Assembly: GCA_019912965.1 (NCBI GenBank) | Contig: JAIOHM010000185.1 | Span: 1 to 64,000 of the forward strand | Direction of reading: 5' to 3' | From: Anaerolineae bacterium | GTDB taxonomy: Bacteria > Chloroflexota > Anaerolineae > Aggregatilineales > Phototrophicaceae | DNA length: 64,000 nucleotides | Shown here: piece after piece, positions 29,216-39,558 of the stretch | Numbering within the stretch: the stretch's first letter is position 1 | Layout: each line of letters begins with the position of its first letter | Translations under genes and position numbers: made by a program | The notes under the pieces: model-generated | Told to the model about the DNA's origin: nothing | The model's input: the letters and a program-made list of their open reading frames with translations, nothing else | Database searches by the model: none

Positions 29216-29246
29216 TCCCTGTTACGATGTAATACCAAGAAGGTTC
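29216..29246 (-). promoter_or_regulatory. ECF-sigma-type promoter motif, copy 1 (GAAC-N16-CGTAACAGGGA) upstream of the sigma gene
   Basis: + strand TCCCTGTTACG-N16-GTTC. Confidence 0.65.
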
Positions 29247-29318
29247 ACTGGTTGATGGATTAGGATATAATGGCGGTCAATTTGATTGTCCCCAAGACCG
29301 CATAAAAGGATTTAAAAG

Positions 29319-31355
29319 TTGGAAAAGCAGCACATTACTGCTGAAGACCTATACAAGATTATCCATATTGAAGACCCTCGCATCAGCCCCGACGGTCGGT
29401 GGATTGCCTATGTTCAGGTCACAGTGGACAAAATGGATAATGGCTATAAACGGAATATTTGGCTCATCGACCCTAATGATGGCACACCTATCCAGATTAC
29501 CCGTAATGGCAAAGACACTCAGCCACGCTGGAGTCCAGATGGAAAGACACTGGCCTTTACATCCGGACGAGATGAAAAGCCACAGGTTTATTTGATGCGG
29601 ATTGGTGAACCGGGTGGCGAAGCCCGTGCCCTCACTAATATGCCCAACGGCGCAAACAGTCCAGCATGGTCGCCAGACGGAACCTTGATTGCCTTTTTAG
29701 CTGGAATGAATGCGGACGGACGCGGCAAAGAAGACCGGGGCGAAGCAGACCCTAAACCAGTCGATAAACTCGATGCCAAGCAGCGTAAGGAACGGCGCGA
29801 ATTTGATGAAACTCAACGTTGGGATCCTCGAGTCGCTTGGCGAATCCCTTACCGAACTGGCACTAGCTACTTGAGTGATCATTTTGCACAGATTTATGTG
29901 ATGCCTGCTGCTGAAGGAATTGATAAAGAGGCTGCCAAGCCACAGCGCTTGACCAATGCTAATGCAGATCACAATCCACCTGCATGGACTCCTGATGGTG
30001 AATACATTTTAACAGCCCGAATGGGCGATCCAGATGGAGATGAACCTTGGAGATGGAGCAATCTGTATCGCATCAAGGTAGCAGATGGCACACACGAGCA
30101 GATCACTGACGAAACTCACAGCAGCCAAAATCCCGTTGCCTCGCCGGATGGTCAATGGATTACGTTCACTCGTTTCCCACGTGAACACCTGAGCCAGCGC
30201 ATTGCTCGCCTGGCAATTATGCCCATATCAGGTGGCGAAATCCGAGACCTAAACGACGCATTTGATCGTTCTGTCGGCGAATTTAAATGGATACCTGATA
30301 GCAGTGGATTGTTATTCACAGCACTCAGTGATGGCAACATAGAACTTTACACCCTCCGACTATCTGATGGTAAGGTTGAACCTGCTATCACAGGCAATCT
30401 GCACATTGAGAACTTCGACGTGCATCCCGAAACAGGTGTTACCTATACACTCAGTGCCTCAGCTAATCCTTCCGAACTTTTTTGGCAATTGTCCAGCGTA
30501 GATTCACCAATCCAGATCACTCATGTGAACCAGAAATTTCTGGACAGTGTTTTTGTGCAAGAAACCCACGAGATTCGCTGGCATTCCCCCAGTGGAGTGG
30601 AAATTCAGGGCTGGTACATGCTTCCCGTAGATTATGAGGAAGGCAAAACCTATCCTCTTGCGCTCAATATTCATGGCGGGCCGCATGTCATGTGGGGGCC
30701 AAGCATGAAATCCATGTGGCATGAATGGCAGTTTCATGCGGCGCGGGGATATGTGGTCTTCTACTGTAATCCTCGTGGAGCAGAAGGCTATGGGGAAACT
30801 TTCCAAAGAGCACTACATGGTGCTTGGGGCCCAGTAGCAATGGACGACATTATGGCGGGTGTCGATACAATTCTGGAAAAAAGATTTATCGACCCCAAAC
30901 GTATGGCAATCACGGGTGGTTCATACGGTGGCTTTATGACTGCTTGGATCACGGGACACAGTGACCGTTTCATCGCTGCTGTAGCCCAGCGGGGCGTTTA
31001 TAGCCTGTTGAGTTTCACTGGGACTACCGATATAGCCAGCTTTATTCCCACCGAATTCGGCGTTGAACCGTGGGAAAATCCAACTTTCCTGTGGGAAAAT
31101 TCGCCGCTGGCACATGCCCACAAAATCAAAACCCCGCTCTTGCTAATCCATAGTGAAAATGATTTCCGTGTACCAATCGCGGAAGCGGAACAGTTATTTA
31201 CTTATGTGCGACGCAGCGGCGGAACAGTACAGCTTGTCCGATTCCCGCGCGAAGGCCATGAGATGACACGCTCTGGAGAACCAGAACATCGGGTCAGCAG
31301 CTTAACCCATATGGTGAATTGGTTCGACAAATACTGCTTCCCATCTGCACCATAA
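29319..31355 (+). CDS. S9 family peptidase (acylaminoacyl-peptidase/DPP type), TTG start
   Basis: TolB-like propeller repeats (PRWSPDGKTLAFTSGRD), GGSYGGFMTAWITGHSDRF nucleophile, HSENDFRVPIAEAEQLF, FPREGHEM; AAAGGA upstream of TTG. Confidence 0.92.
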   Translation: MEKQHITAEDLYKIIHIEDPRISPDGRWIAYVQVTVDKMDNGYKRNIWLIDPNDGTPIQITRNGKDTQPRWSPDGKTLAFTSGRDEKPQVYLMRIGEPGGEARALTNMPNGANSPAWSPDGTLIAFLAGMNADGRGKEDRGEADPKPVDKLDAKQRKERREFDETQRWDPRVAWRIPYRTGTSYLSDHFAQIYVMPAAEGIDKEAAKPQRLTNANADHNPPAWTPDGEYILTARMGDPDGDEPWRWSNLYRIKVADGTHEQITDETHSSQNPVASPDGQWITFTRFPREHLSQRIARLAIMPISGGEIRDLNDAFDRSVGEFKWIPDSSGLLFTALSDGNIELYTLRLSDGKVEPAITGNLHIENFDVHPETGVTYTLSASANPSELFWQLSSVDSPIQITHVNQKFLDSVFVQETHEIRWHSPSGVEIQGWYMLPVDYEEGKTYPLALNIHGGPHVMWGPSMKSMWHEWQFHAARGYVVFYCNPRGAEGYGETFQRALHGAWGPVAMDDIMAGVDTILEKRFIDPKRMAITGGSYGGFMTAWITGHSDRFIAAVAQRGVYSLLSFTGTTDIASFIPTEFGVEPWENPTFLWENSPLAHAHKIKTPLLLIHSENDFRVPIAEAEQLFTYVRRSGGTVQLVRFPREGHEMTRSGEPEHRVSSLTHMVNWFDKYCFPSAP

Positions 31356-31366
31356 AAAATCAATTT

Positions 31367-31404
31367 AATAACCCCTCTCGAAGTTGTCATCGAGAGGGGT
31401 TATT
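31367..31404. terminator. Bidirectional terminator between convergent genes
   Basis: Perfect 15-bp stem AATAACCCCTCTCGA / TCGAGAGGGGTTATT. Confidence 0.8.
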
Positions 31405-31435
31405 GTAGTTACAGCTTATTGATATCCACCAACAA

Positions 31436-32890
31436 TTACAGACGTCGCCCGCGTAGACCGTTTCCCCACAATGGCGGAAGTGTCGTCATGAAGCTGGCAA
31501 CCTCACGTAAATCTTCTTCCCATGCTGATTCAGCAGGCAGCACTACATAAATGCGCAGATTCTGTTCCCGAACCCGATCCACCAGATTATTCCATGGAAT
31601 ACCTGTTGCACCATCAGTCAATAGCAAAGCCTTGTGAATACTTGGTGCTACATCCAAGGCATGTTCCAACACACAGTTGATATCTGTACCACCCGTTGTC
31701 CTCAACTGTCCATTTTGAAGCCGGGCGACGGGCAGTGGCTCAACAATCGTCGAAAACTGAAAAATATCCACCTGCCCTGTCAGAACATAAGGCAGGATTA
31801 AACCCAGCAGATGAGGCAGCACCTCAGCCATCGAACCCGATACATCCAGATATACGTGTGCCTTGCTTGGCACTTCTGGTACGCGCGCTTTTACTGTTCC
31901 CGGTTGTGCCCAGATGGTATTAGGAATACCGAGTTGGCGACGGGCAGTAGCGAGGCGGTCGCGGGGGTTTGGCAGGACACTCGTTCCGCTAATGGCAGGC
32001 ACGGGCGTCTTTTGGCGACGTCGCTGCCCTCCTTGTCGCGGCCCTAAACAACGACGCAAAACATGTGAGAAGGCTCGACGCGTATTCTCAATAGGCGGCG
32101 CGAGATTACTCATCCAATCACCACGCGTTCCACCACGTCCCGGCTTTTGCCCACCGAATTGTGACGGCATCTTGCTGGCGATTCGCTTCATAGTTTCACC
32201 AAGAATTGGATCGACAAACACCTGCCCTTCCGCATCTGATTCGCTATGATCGCCAAGCAAAAACGGTTCACCATCAACCCAAACCCACCCATTTTGCTCG
32301 GCATGTTGCCGCAAAAGCTGCAAAATCTCCTCATAAAAAGGCATTGATGCCTGCTTAGCGTTACCCGGAGGGTATAAGCGCTCCAAAATCTGGCGCGTTC
32401 CTGCTGGCCCGACATCTGGGTACTCTGGCTTATTCGGCCAGCCTACAGGTGGTCGTAGAAGAACACTGGGAAATTTATCGGCTGGATTCAAAGCCTCAAA
32501 GAATCCGCGATACTCTGGTTTGTCATAATACTGCCGCGACAGCCCAGCATTGATGATGGCGTCAAATGCTACATTATGTGCTGGGGTAACGCGCGGATAC
32601 AAACGTGTATGAGCCAGGATAATGTGCCAGAGTTCGTGCATCACCAGCAGGAAAAGATGTTCATCCCGCTGGCAATACTTGGTCACAAAATCCGGGTTAA
32701 TTAGCAATCGTGGACGGCGGACACATTCGACTGCTGCCGTTGGTATATTCTGGCTAACTTTAATTCCAGCCATGCGGCACAATGTTTCCATCTCAACTGT
32801 TGCCGCTGGAACGCACCCAACCAACCGAGAGGCCAAGCGGGTACTATCATCTGAATTACCCAACCGCATTTTTCGAGAGCGGCCATTCAT
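31436..32890 (-). CDS. DUF2201-type protein: putative metallopeptidase domain + VWA-like domain
   Basis: MHELWHIILAHTRLYPRVTPAHNVAFDAIINAGL (HExxH) and C-terminal HVYLDVSGSMAEVLPHLLGLI...LLTDGATG. Confidence 0.82.
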   Translation of the reverse strand: MNGRSRKMRLGNSDDSTRLASRLVGCVPAATVEMETLCRMAGIKVSQNIPTAAVECVRRPRLLINPDFVTKYCQRDEHLFLLVMHELWHIILAHTRLYPRVTPAHNVAFDAIINAGLSRQYYDKPEYRGFFEALNPADKFPSVLLRPPVGWPNKPEYPDVGPAGTRQILERLYPPGNAKQASMPFYEEILQLLRQHAEQNGWVWVDGEPFLLGDHSESDAEGQVFVDPILGETMKRIASKMPSQFGGQKPGRGGTRGDWMSNLAPPIENTRRAFSHVLRRCLGPRQGGQRRRQKTPVPAISGTSVLPNPRDRLATARRQLGIPNTIWAQPGTVKARVPEVPSKAHVYLDVSGSMAEVLPHLLGLILPYVLTGQVDIFQFSTIVEPLPVARLQNGQLRTTGGTDINCVLEHALDVAPSIHKALLLTDGATGIPWNNLVDRVREQNLRIYVVLPAESAWEEDLREVASFMTTLPPLWGNGLRGRRL

Positions 32891-33639
32891 TTCAGTGGCT
32901 CCTCAATCCATCCAGTTGCCTGCGTCAGAGTCAACAAACGCGGATCATCAGTGTAAAGTGACTGTCCAAGATACTGCTGTTCCAACGCCAGTGGAGAATC
33001 GGGCAGCAAAATATTTGATCGCGTTCGCGCCAGCACGTTCAATACTAACCACAAATCCAGCGACCGCAGCACCTTTGGCGGCGTCCGTTTATCATCATCA
33101 AAATATTCAACTTGTGGTAATTCTTCGTCATCATCAGTTTCATTGATGACTTGCCCGATTAAAGTTAAGCGCAAATCTTTGCGCCAGGGATAGAACAACA
33201 TTGCTCCCTTGAAATCGTAACCGCCCCATGCGGCATCCAGTTTATCAACCATTTCTGTGACTTCGGGAGTATTTACTTCGAGCGCCTTAATGACAGCCTC
33301 CTGGTCACCGAAATCAATCGACAAAGGCTTACCCAACAAACGGTAAAATGGATCCCCTAAACCCTGCAAATCAAAACGGACTAAATAGGTAGACAATGGG
33401 ACTGTTCGCCAATTCATTTTGGTTGGCCCAATACGAGCAGCCAAACCGGTCGGTCGTGGTGGGGCAGGAGGTGGTGTTGCGGGTTGAGTAGCCGCTGGGG
33501 CAGCTTGTGGTGCGCTGCCAAATCGACTGACAGGTGCTGGAGTTCCAGAAGGCGGTGGTGCAGCACTTCCAGGACGATTACCAACTGAAGCAAAAGGATT
33601 TGATGTTGGGCGAGATGGCTGGTTAGGTGTCTGAGTCAT
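32887..33639 (-). CDS. Conserved-looking hypothetical protein with Pro/Ala-rich N-terminus
   Basis: Overlaps neighbours on both sides (ATGA / TAATG), implying translational coupling; no family recognised. Confidence 0.7.
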   Translation of the reverse strand: MTQTPNQPSRPTSNPFASVGNRPGSAAPPPSGTPAPVSRFGSAPQAAPAATQPATPPPAPPRPTGLAARIGPTKMNWRTVPLSTYLVRFDLQGLGDPFYRLLGKPLSIDFGDQEAVIKALEVNTPEVTEMVDKLDAAWGGYDFKGAMLFYPWRKDLRLTLIGQVINETDDDEELPQVEYFDDDKRTPPKVLRSLDLWLVLNVLARTRSNILLPDSPLALEQQYLGQSLYTDDPRLLTLTQATGWIEEPLK

Positions 33640-35102
33640 TATTTTATGCCTTCCTCGATGTTGAACACTATCAAATCAGCACGAAAACGTTCCAATGCCT
33701 CCCGCCAATTCTCACGACGCCACATTTCTGGAAATCCATTTAAGACAAAATTTCGTTCCAGACGAACAAGCGTTCCCTCTTCCTTATCCTGATTCATCAT
33801 CCAGTCTTTAATCTCCTGCCAGGTTGTCATGTCCGCCCCAGGACGCACAAAAGTTGTCATCGCTCGCGCTTCCATCAATCGCGCCGAGAATTGCGCCAGA
33901 GGCTCCCAAGCAGCAGGTGTCAGATTACGCCGTTCACGATAAGCAAGGAACATCACTGCACCCAATCCAACCCGTCTTGCCTCTGAATTTTGCGCGCCTA
34001 GTGCCTGTGTAATCAAACGAGAGATATCGCTGTCATTAAATTCCAGTTCATCGGCTAAAATCACACGCTGCACCTGATCTGGTTCTTCAAGAATCTGACG
34101 CCAGGTATTGTCCTCCATCAAAGATGCTATTTCCCAAGCCTGCTTATGCACTGCTACTACAGTTGCTTGGGAAGGGGGAACATCTGCCGCTGTCTGTGGT
34201 AAACCAAAACCTAATGCAATTTCGGCACTGTCTTCGAGTTCAGACTGTTCTCCCTCCAAGACCAAACGAGCCGCATGAACAGCGACCACCGACTGTGCCA
34301 GCATTCGTGCTCGTCGCGGACTTTGTGGAAGTTGCGCCTTTTCCAGCAAATCCACAACCAGAACTATGTAATCGGAAAGCCACTCATCCAATTTATCTTG
34401 TAGGTCGGGGATAAGTTCCGCGCATCGATCTACCAGTTCTGGGAGAAATGTCGCATCGTCGGGTGGCATATGAGAATGTTCACCATTCGGTTCTTTCCAT
34501 GACACCAAACGACGGCGATCTTCCTTGCTTAACTGTTTCCAATCGGGAACACCCACAACAAATGGGAAACGATCGGCCAACGCTGGATCAAGCGGTTCAG
34601 AGCCAAGATAATAAGTCACCTGCTGATTGCCACTATTTGTATCAAGATCATCTGGTGCGGGAGGATTCATGGCTGACCAACGATGCTGCAATTTCTCCAA
34701 TGCAATTCCTGCAATACGTCGCTCATGAATAATCGGGAACATCTTATTTTGCAAATCCGGGCGGCAACGAGAAATTTCGTCAAAGAACACAAACTCTGCC
34801 CCCCAAATTGAGCTGGGAGTTGTGATAAACCGCAAGCTGTCATTGTCCTCTTCAGGGACAGGGATGCCTACCAGATCGTCATAATTAAGCAATGAAGCAT
34901 TGTAGTGCCGCATTGATAAACCCAACGCACCTGCAATCCGTTCGATTAACAGCGACTTTGCTGTACCATGCGGCCCAACCAACAGCACAGGTGAACGGGT
35001 TGCCAACGCCGCTAACAATACGGGGTCGAGATGACCCCACCCTTGTATCCCAAGTGAACGGGTGATTTCCAGTCTCACAGACTGATCCTGTTTTATCTTC
35101 AT
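33639..35102 (-). CDS. MoxR-like AAA ATPase
   Basis: VLLVGPHGTAKSLLIERIAGAL Walker A; EFVFFDEISRCRPDLQNKMFPIIHERRIAG Walker B region; start trimmed to MKIKQD. Confidence 0.9.
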   Translation of the reverse strand: MKIKQDQSVRLEITRSLGIQGWGHLDPVLLAALATRSPVLLVGPHGTAKSLLIERIAGALGLSMRHYNASLLNYDDLVGIPVPEEDNDSLRFITTPSSIWGAEFVFFDEISRCRPDLQNKMFPIIHERRIAGIALEKLQHRWSAMNPPAPDDLDTNSGNQQVTYYLGSEPLDPALADRFPFVVGVPDWKQLSKEDRRRLVSWKEPNGEHSHMPPDDATFLPELVDRCAELIPDLQDKLDEWLSDYIVLVVDLLEKAQLPQSPRRARMLAQSVVAVHAARLVLEGEQSELEDSAEIALGFGLPQTAADVPPSQATVVAVHKQAWEIASLMEDNTWRQILEEPDQVQRVILADELEFNDSDISRLITQALGAQNSEARRVGLGAVMFLAYRERRNLTPAAWEPLAQFSARLMEARAMTTFVRPGADMTTWQEIKDWMMNQDKEEGTLVRLERNFVLNGFPEMWRRENWREALERFRADLIVFNIEEGIK

Positions 35103-35411
35103 ATTGTTAATTTTCCGGGGATAACGACTTCGCTGTAATTTGCGAAATCTTTTGCGATGGGGGTGTGGTGTGTAGAATCTCATTATACCCTAACCGTGTG
35201 TCTGGGGTTATTAGAGCCTATTAGAGATCAGTTTTTGAAAACAAACGATTGCCGCATACCTTTTCCACTTATTGTGTTGCGCTTTAAGTTAGCACATTCC
35301 ACATTGGAAATAACACCCCACTAAGTGGGGGAAGGATTTATGAGTCCGCTTAATATAGGAATACGAGAAGATTTGTTATACTCCTCTCATCAAACTGTTA
35401 AGGAGTAAAAA

Positions 35412-36587
35412 ATGATCCCCATGTTGGAACAAGCCCAAGAAATGCAACCTCAAATCACCGCTTGGCGGCGCGATATTCACATCCACCCGGAATTGAGTTT
35501 TCAGGAATTCCGCACTGCTCGACTAGTCGTTGACACGCTAAATGCGATGGGCATTGAAGTCACTGCTGGTGTCGGAAAAACAGGCGTGGTTGCCCGTATT
35601 GGTGAAGGTCATCCAGTAATTGGCATCCGGGCTGACATGGATGCGCTGCCCATTCAGGAAGCAAATGATGTTCCTTATGCCTCGCAAACACCCGGTGTCA
35701 TGCACGCCTGCGGTCATGATGCACATACAGCCATGTTGTTGGCAGTTGCCCGCTTGTTAAATGAGAAAAAAGACCGTCCAGCGGGTGAAATTCGCTTACT
35801 ATTTCAGCCCTCAGAAGAAGACGAAGATACCGAACATAAAAGTGGTGCGGTTCGTATGATTGAAGATGGCGCAATGGAAGGCGTTGATGCTGTTATCGCG
35901 CTCCATGTCGCCAGCGGTATTCCGACTGGGCAGATTCGTATCGCAAGTGGTTATAATTCAGCATCAGTGGATTCATTTGCTGCAACAATTATTGGCGAAG
36001 GTGGACACGGAGCATATCCACACCAAACGATTGATCCCATTCATATTTTGGCGCAGGTCATTAACGCGATTCACGGTATCCGAGCGCGACGCATCAATCC
36101 AGTACGTTCAGCGGTCATCTCGATTGGTTCGGTTCATGCGGGTGAAGCCAATAATGTCATACCGAATGAAGTCAAAATGACTGGCACAATCCGCAGCTAT
36201 GATGATGAAACACGGCATCAGTTGTGGGCAGAATTAGAGCGTGCATTTAGTGTCTCTCGCGCGCTCGGCGGTGACTATAAACTAGAGATCAGTAAAGGGT
36301 ATCCGTCTCAGTATAACGACCCGGAAGTCGCAGCACTTATTCGGGATATAAGCAAGGAAGCATTGGGCGAGGAAGGGTTGTATCCAGATGAACCGGGTAT
36401 GGGCGCAGAAGATTTCAGCTACATGACTAAACTTGCGCCGGGAGCAATGTTCAGCCTCGGCGCACAGTACGATAACATGAGGCGTCCGCATCACAGCCCT
36501 ATCTTCGACCTAGATGAAAATGCTTTCCCGATTGGGGCAGCAATTTTGGCAGAAACTGCTTGCCGTCTCCTCAAACTTAAAGCCTAA
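35412..36587 (+). CDS. M20D amidohydrolase (IAA-amino acid hydrolase/N-acyl amino acid amidohydrolase)
   Basis: WRRDIHIHPELSFQEFRTA, IRADMDALPIQE, GVMHACGHDAHTAMLLAVARLL, FQPSEE, MGAEDFSYM. Confidence 0.92.
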   Translation: MIPMLEQAQEMQPQITAWRRDIHIHPELSFQEFRTARLVVDTLNAMGIEVTAGVGKTGVVARIGEGHPVIGIRADMDALPIQEANDVPYASQTPGVMHACGHDAHTAMLLAVARLLNEKKDRPAGEIRLLFQPSEEDEDTEHKSGAVRMIEDGAMEGVDAVIALHVASGIPTGQIRIASGYNSASVDSFAATIIGEGGHGAYPHQTIDPIHILAQVINAIHGIRARRINPVRSAVISIGSVHAGEANNVIPNEVKMTGTIRSYDDETRHQLWAELERAFSVSRALGGDYKLEISKGYPSQYNDPEVAALIRDISKEALGEEGLYPDEPGMGAEDFSYMTKLAPGAMFSLGAQYDNMRRPHHSPIFDLDENAFPIGAAILAETACRLLKLKA

Positions 36588-36600
36588 TATGCATTTTTAT

Positions 36601-36622
36601 GGGCGTCTTTTGTGAGACGCCC
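36601..36622 (+). terminator. Hairpin downstream of the amidohydrolase gene
   Basis: GGGCGTCT ... AGACGCCC, weak T tract. Confidence 0.45.
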
Positions 36623-36651
36623 TGTTGTATCATCAATTTTCATAATTGCGC

Positions 36652-37449
36652 CTAATTCTCTTTCTGTTCCACAAAATCCAGAGAAGGTGCTGGACTAATG
36701 GCTGACCACCCTCCATCTACAACCAGTGTTTGGCCCGTAATCTGAGATGCAGCAGGTGAAAGCAAAAACAGTACAGCCTGAGCAATATCAAACGGAAAAG
36801 CTGGGCGGCCTGTTGGTGTAATTTTCCCCCAAACCATTTCATAGTTTGGATCATCCGCCAAATTACGAGGAGTCACAGTGGCTCCCGGCGCGACACAATT
36901 TACAGTAATGCCATAAGGTGAAAGCTCAACAACAAGATTTCGCGCCAGCATTTCAAGGGCCGCTTTGGACATCCCATACGCAGAAAGATACCGAATAGCC
37001 TGATGCCCGGTCACCGATGACATAAATATAATACGTCCACCCGTTCCTTGTAGCCGCATCTGTCGGGATGCCGCCTGTGCTAAAAAATACGAACCTTTGA
37101 GATTAACACTCACGACACGATCAAACATTTCAGGAGTGTATTCAAAAAAATCGCCCCACGCTGTTAGCCCAGCATTAGCTACTACATAATCCAGTTTTCC
37201 AAATAATGCGACTGCATGACCAACCAGTTCACGTAACAAATTCATATCGGCTATATCACCTGCAAAAGGATGGCAAATACCCCCTGATTCTGTAATTCCC
37301 TGTGCAGCTTTGGATGCAAGCTCCGCATCAACATCATTCAAAAGGACACGCGCACCTTGCAATGCCAATTGACGAGCAATTTCGTAACCAATACCAACAC
37401 CTGCTCCGGTTACGATTGCAACTTGTTCACCAAAAGGCTTATCCCCCAT
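36652..37449 (-). CDS. SDR family oxidoreductase
   Basis: VAIVTGAGVGIGYEIARQLALQGARVLL, VVANAGLTAWG, SAYGMSKAALEMLARNLVVELSPYGITVNCVAPGA; start trimmed. Confidence 0.9.
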   Translation of the reverse strand: MGDKPFGEQVAIVTGAGVGIGYEIARQLALQGARVLLNDVDAELASKAAQGITESGGICHPFAGDIADMNLLRELVGHAVALFGKLDYVVANAGLTAWGDFFEYTPEMFDRVVSVNLKGSYFLAQAASRQMRLQGTGGRIIFMSSVTGHQAIRYLSAYGMSKAALEMLARNLVVELSPYGITVNCVAPGATVTPRNLADDPNYEMVWGKITPTGRPAFPFDIAQAVLFLLSPAASQITGQTLVVDGGWSAISPAPSLDFVEQKEN

Positions 37450-37521
37450 ATCCAGAATTGCTCCTATCCCATCAGTCACGTTATCATCATTGAATGTTGA
37501 TGATAAACGAAAGCCAAGCGT

Positions 37522-39546
37522 ATGCAAAATACACCGTTGATGCCATCCCTGGAAGAAATTTTAGATAGCCGTGATTGGAAAACCCGAACGAAAGGCATTC
37601 CCCCAACAGGAAGACTCCCCCTCACAGAAAACATGTTGTTGAATGAACCCAGTGGCAATCTTTTTGGCCTTACCCAGAATGTAGCTATGGGTTGGAATCC
37701 TGAAGAAGTTGGTCGAGAACAGTTTTTAATTCTCAGCACACATGGTGGTTTGCGCGCTTCAGACGGCCATCCGATTGCATTGGGGTATCATACGGGACAC
37801 TGGGAAGTCAATCTTCTCGTACAGGCTGCTGCCGAAACATTCCGCAAACAAGGTACAGTTCCGTTCGCAGCATACTGTACCGATCCTTGTGATGGGCGTT
37901 CGCAAGGGACGGAAGGCATGATGGATAGTCTCCCCTATCGCAATGATGCAGCAATGGTTATGCGGCGCTTGATACGGTCTTTACCTACCCGCGATGGGGT
38001 GATGGGAATCGGAACCTGTGACAAGGGCTTACCAGCAATGATGCTTGCGCTGGCTGGATGCACCAATTTACCGGGCATTATTGTACCCGGTGGGGTTACA
38101 CTGCCAGCAGAAGATTCCGAAGATGCTGGGCAAATTCAGACGATTGGGGCACGTTTCGCACAAGGGGTTATCACGCTAGATTATGCTGCCGAGATGGGCT
38201 GCCGTGCCTGCGGTTCAAGCGGCGGCGGATGTCAATTTTTAGGAACGGCTGCTACCTCTCAAGTCGTGGCAGAAGGATTCGGATTAACGCTCCCACACAG
38301 CGCGCTTGCACCTTCTGGCGAACCCATCTGGTTAGATATGGCAAATCGATCTGCATTAGCTTTATTGCGATTAACGGCCAATAACCTTCCGCTTTCATCT
38401 ATTCTGACACAGGCAGCTTTAGAAAACGCAATGTTGGTTCATGCCGCATTTGGTGGTTCGACGAACCTCTTGCTCCACATTCCAGCGATTGCTCATGCTG
38501 CCGGATTAAAACCACCAACAGTGGAAGATTGGCGGCGTATCAACCGCAGCACCCCAAGATTGGTCGATGCTCTACCTAATGGCCCACGCTTTCATCCAAC
38601 TGTGCAAGTTTTCATGGCAGGTGGAGTCCCAGAGGTGATGCTGCACTTAAGGAATATGGACTTGCTGAATCTGGATGTAGTTACTGTAACAGGTGAAAAA
38701 CTAGGGGATGTACTTGACTGGTGGGAAAGCAGCGAACGCCGCCAACACCTTCGCGCCCAGCTCATTGAAACAGATCATGTAGACCCCAATGTAGTTATTA
38801 TGGACGCCGACTCAGCACGACGAGAGGGACTCACCAGTACGGTGATATTTCCCGGCGGCAATCTCGCACCACAGGGTTCAGTCATTAAAGCTACAGCGAT
38901 TGACCCAACGATGGTAGACGAAAATCAAATCTATCGGCATCGTGGCCCCGCACGGGTTTTCACCTCAGAGAAAGCTGCTATCCGAGCCATTAAAGGGCAA
39001 TCGGATAATCCTGTCAAACCCGGTGATGTGGTCGTTCTTATTGGTATTGGCCCTTTGGGAACAGGTATGGTGGAAACAGCCCAAATCACCTCGGCACTTA
39101 AATATTTGGATTGGGGCAAGCACGTTGCCTTGCTGACTGATGGGCGTTTCTCCGGCTTTTCAACCGGAGCGTGTATCGGTCATATTGGCCCGGAAGCGTT
39201 GGCAAATGGGCCAATAGGAAAAGTACAGGATGGTGATATCATCGACATCGTCCTTGACCGCAACATACTTCAAGGCTCAATTAATTTAGTTGGGGCGCAG
39301 GGCAAAGCAATAACACCCGATGAAGCTGAAATTCTGCTTACTACTCGTCCATCACACTCTGAACTCGCCCCGCACTCACGCTTACCAGATGACACTCGGC
39401 TCTGGGCAGCACTGCAAGAAGCCAGCGGTGGCACATGGGCGGGCTGCATATACGACACTGATCGAATCATTGAAGTTCTAAAAGCTGGCATCAACGCTCT
39501 GCAATCTGAAACAAATGACCCGCTACTTATGACCAAAGACCAATAA
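37522..39546 (+). CDS. IlvD/Edd family dehydratase, YjhG/YagF (D-xylonate dehydratase-like) subgroup
   Basis: Cluster cysteines in [66 protein letters not shown]. Confidence 0.87.
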   Translation: MQNTPLMPSLEEILDSRDWKTRTKGIPPTGRLPLTENMLLNEPSGNLFGLTQNVAMGWNPEEVGREQFLILSTHGGLRASDGHPIALGYHTGHWEVNLLVQAAAETFRKQGTVPFAAYCTDPCDGRSQGTEGMMDSLPYRNDAAMVMRRLIRSLPTRDGVMGIGTCDKGLPAMMLALAGCTNLPGIIVPGGVTLPAEDSEDAGQIQTIGARFAQGVITLDYAAEMGCRACGSSGGGCQFLGTAATSQVVAEGFGLTLPHSALAPSGEPIWLDMANRSALALLRLTANNLPLSSILTQAALENAMLVHAAFGGSTNLLLHIPAIAHAAGLKPPTVEDWRRINRSTPRLVDALPNGPRFHPTVQVFMAGGVPEVMLHLRNMDLLNLDVVTVTGEKLGDVLDWWESSERRQHLRAQLIETDHVDPNVVIMDADSARREGLTSTVIFPGGNLAPQGSVIKATAIDPTMVDENQIYRHRGPARVFTSEKAAIRAIKGQSDNPVKPGDVVVLIGIGPLGTGMVETAQITSALKYLDWGKHVALLTDGRFSGFSTGACIGHIGPEALANGPIGKVQDGDIIDIVLDRNILQGSINLVGAQGKAITPDEAEILLTTRPSHSELAPHSRLPDDTRLWAALQEASGGTWAGCIYDTDRIIEVLKAGINALQSETNDPLLMTKDQ

Positions 39547-39558
39547 CAAGGAGTTCCA

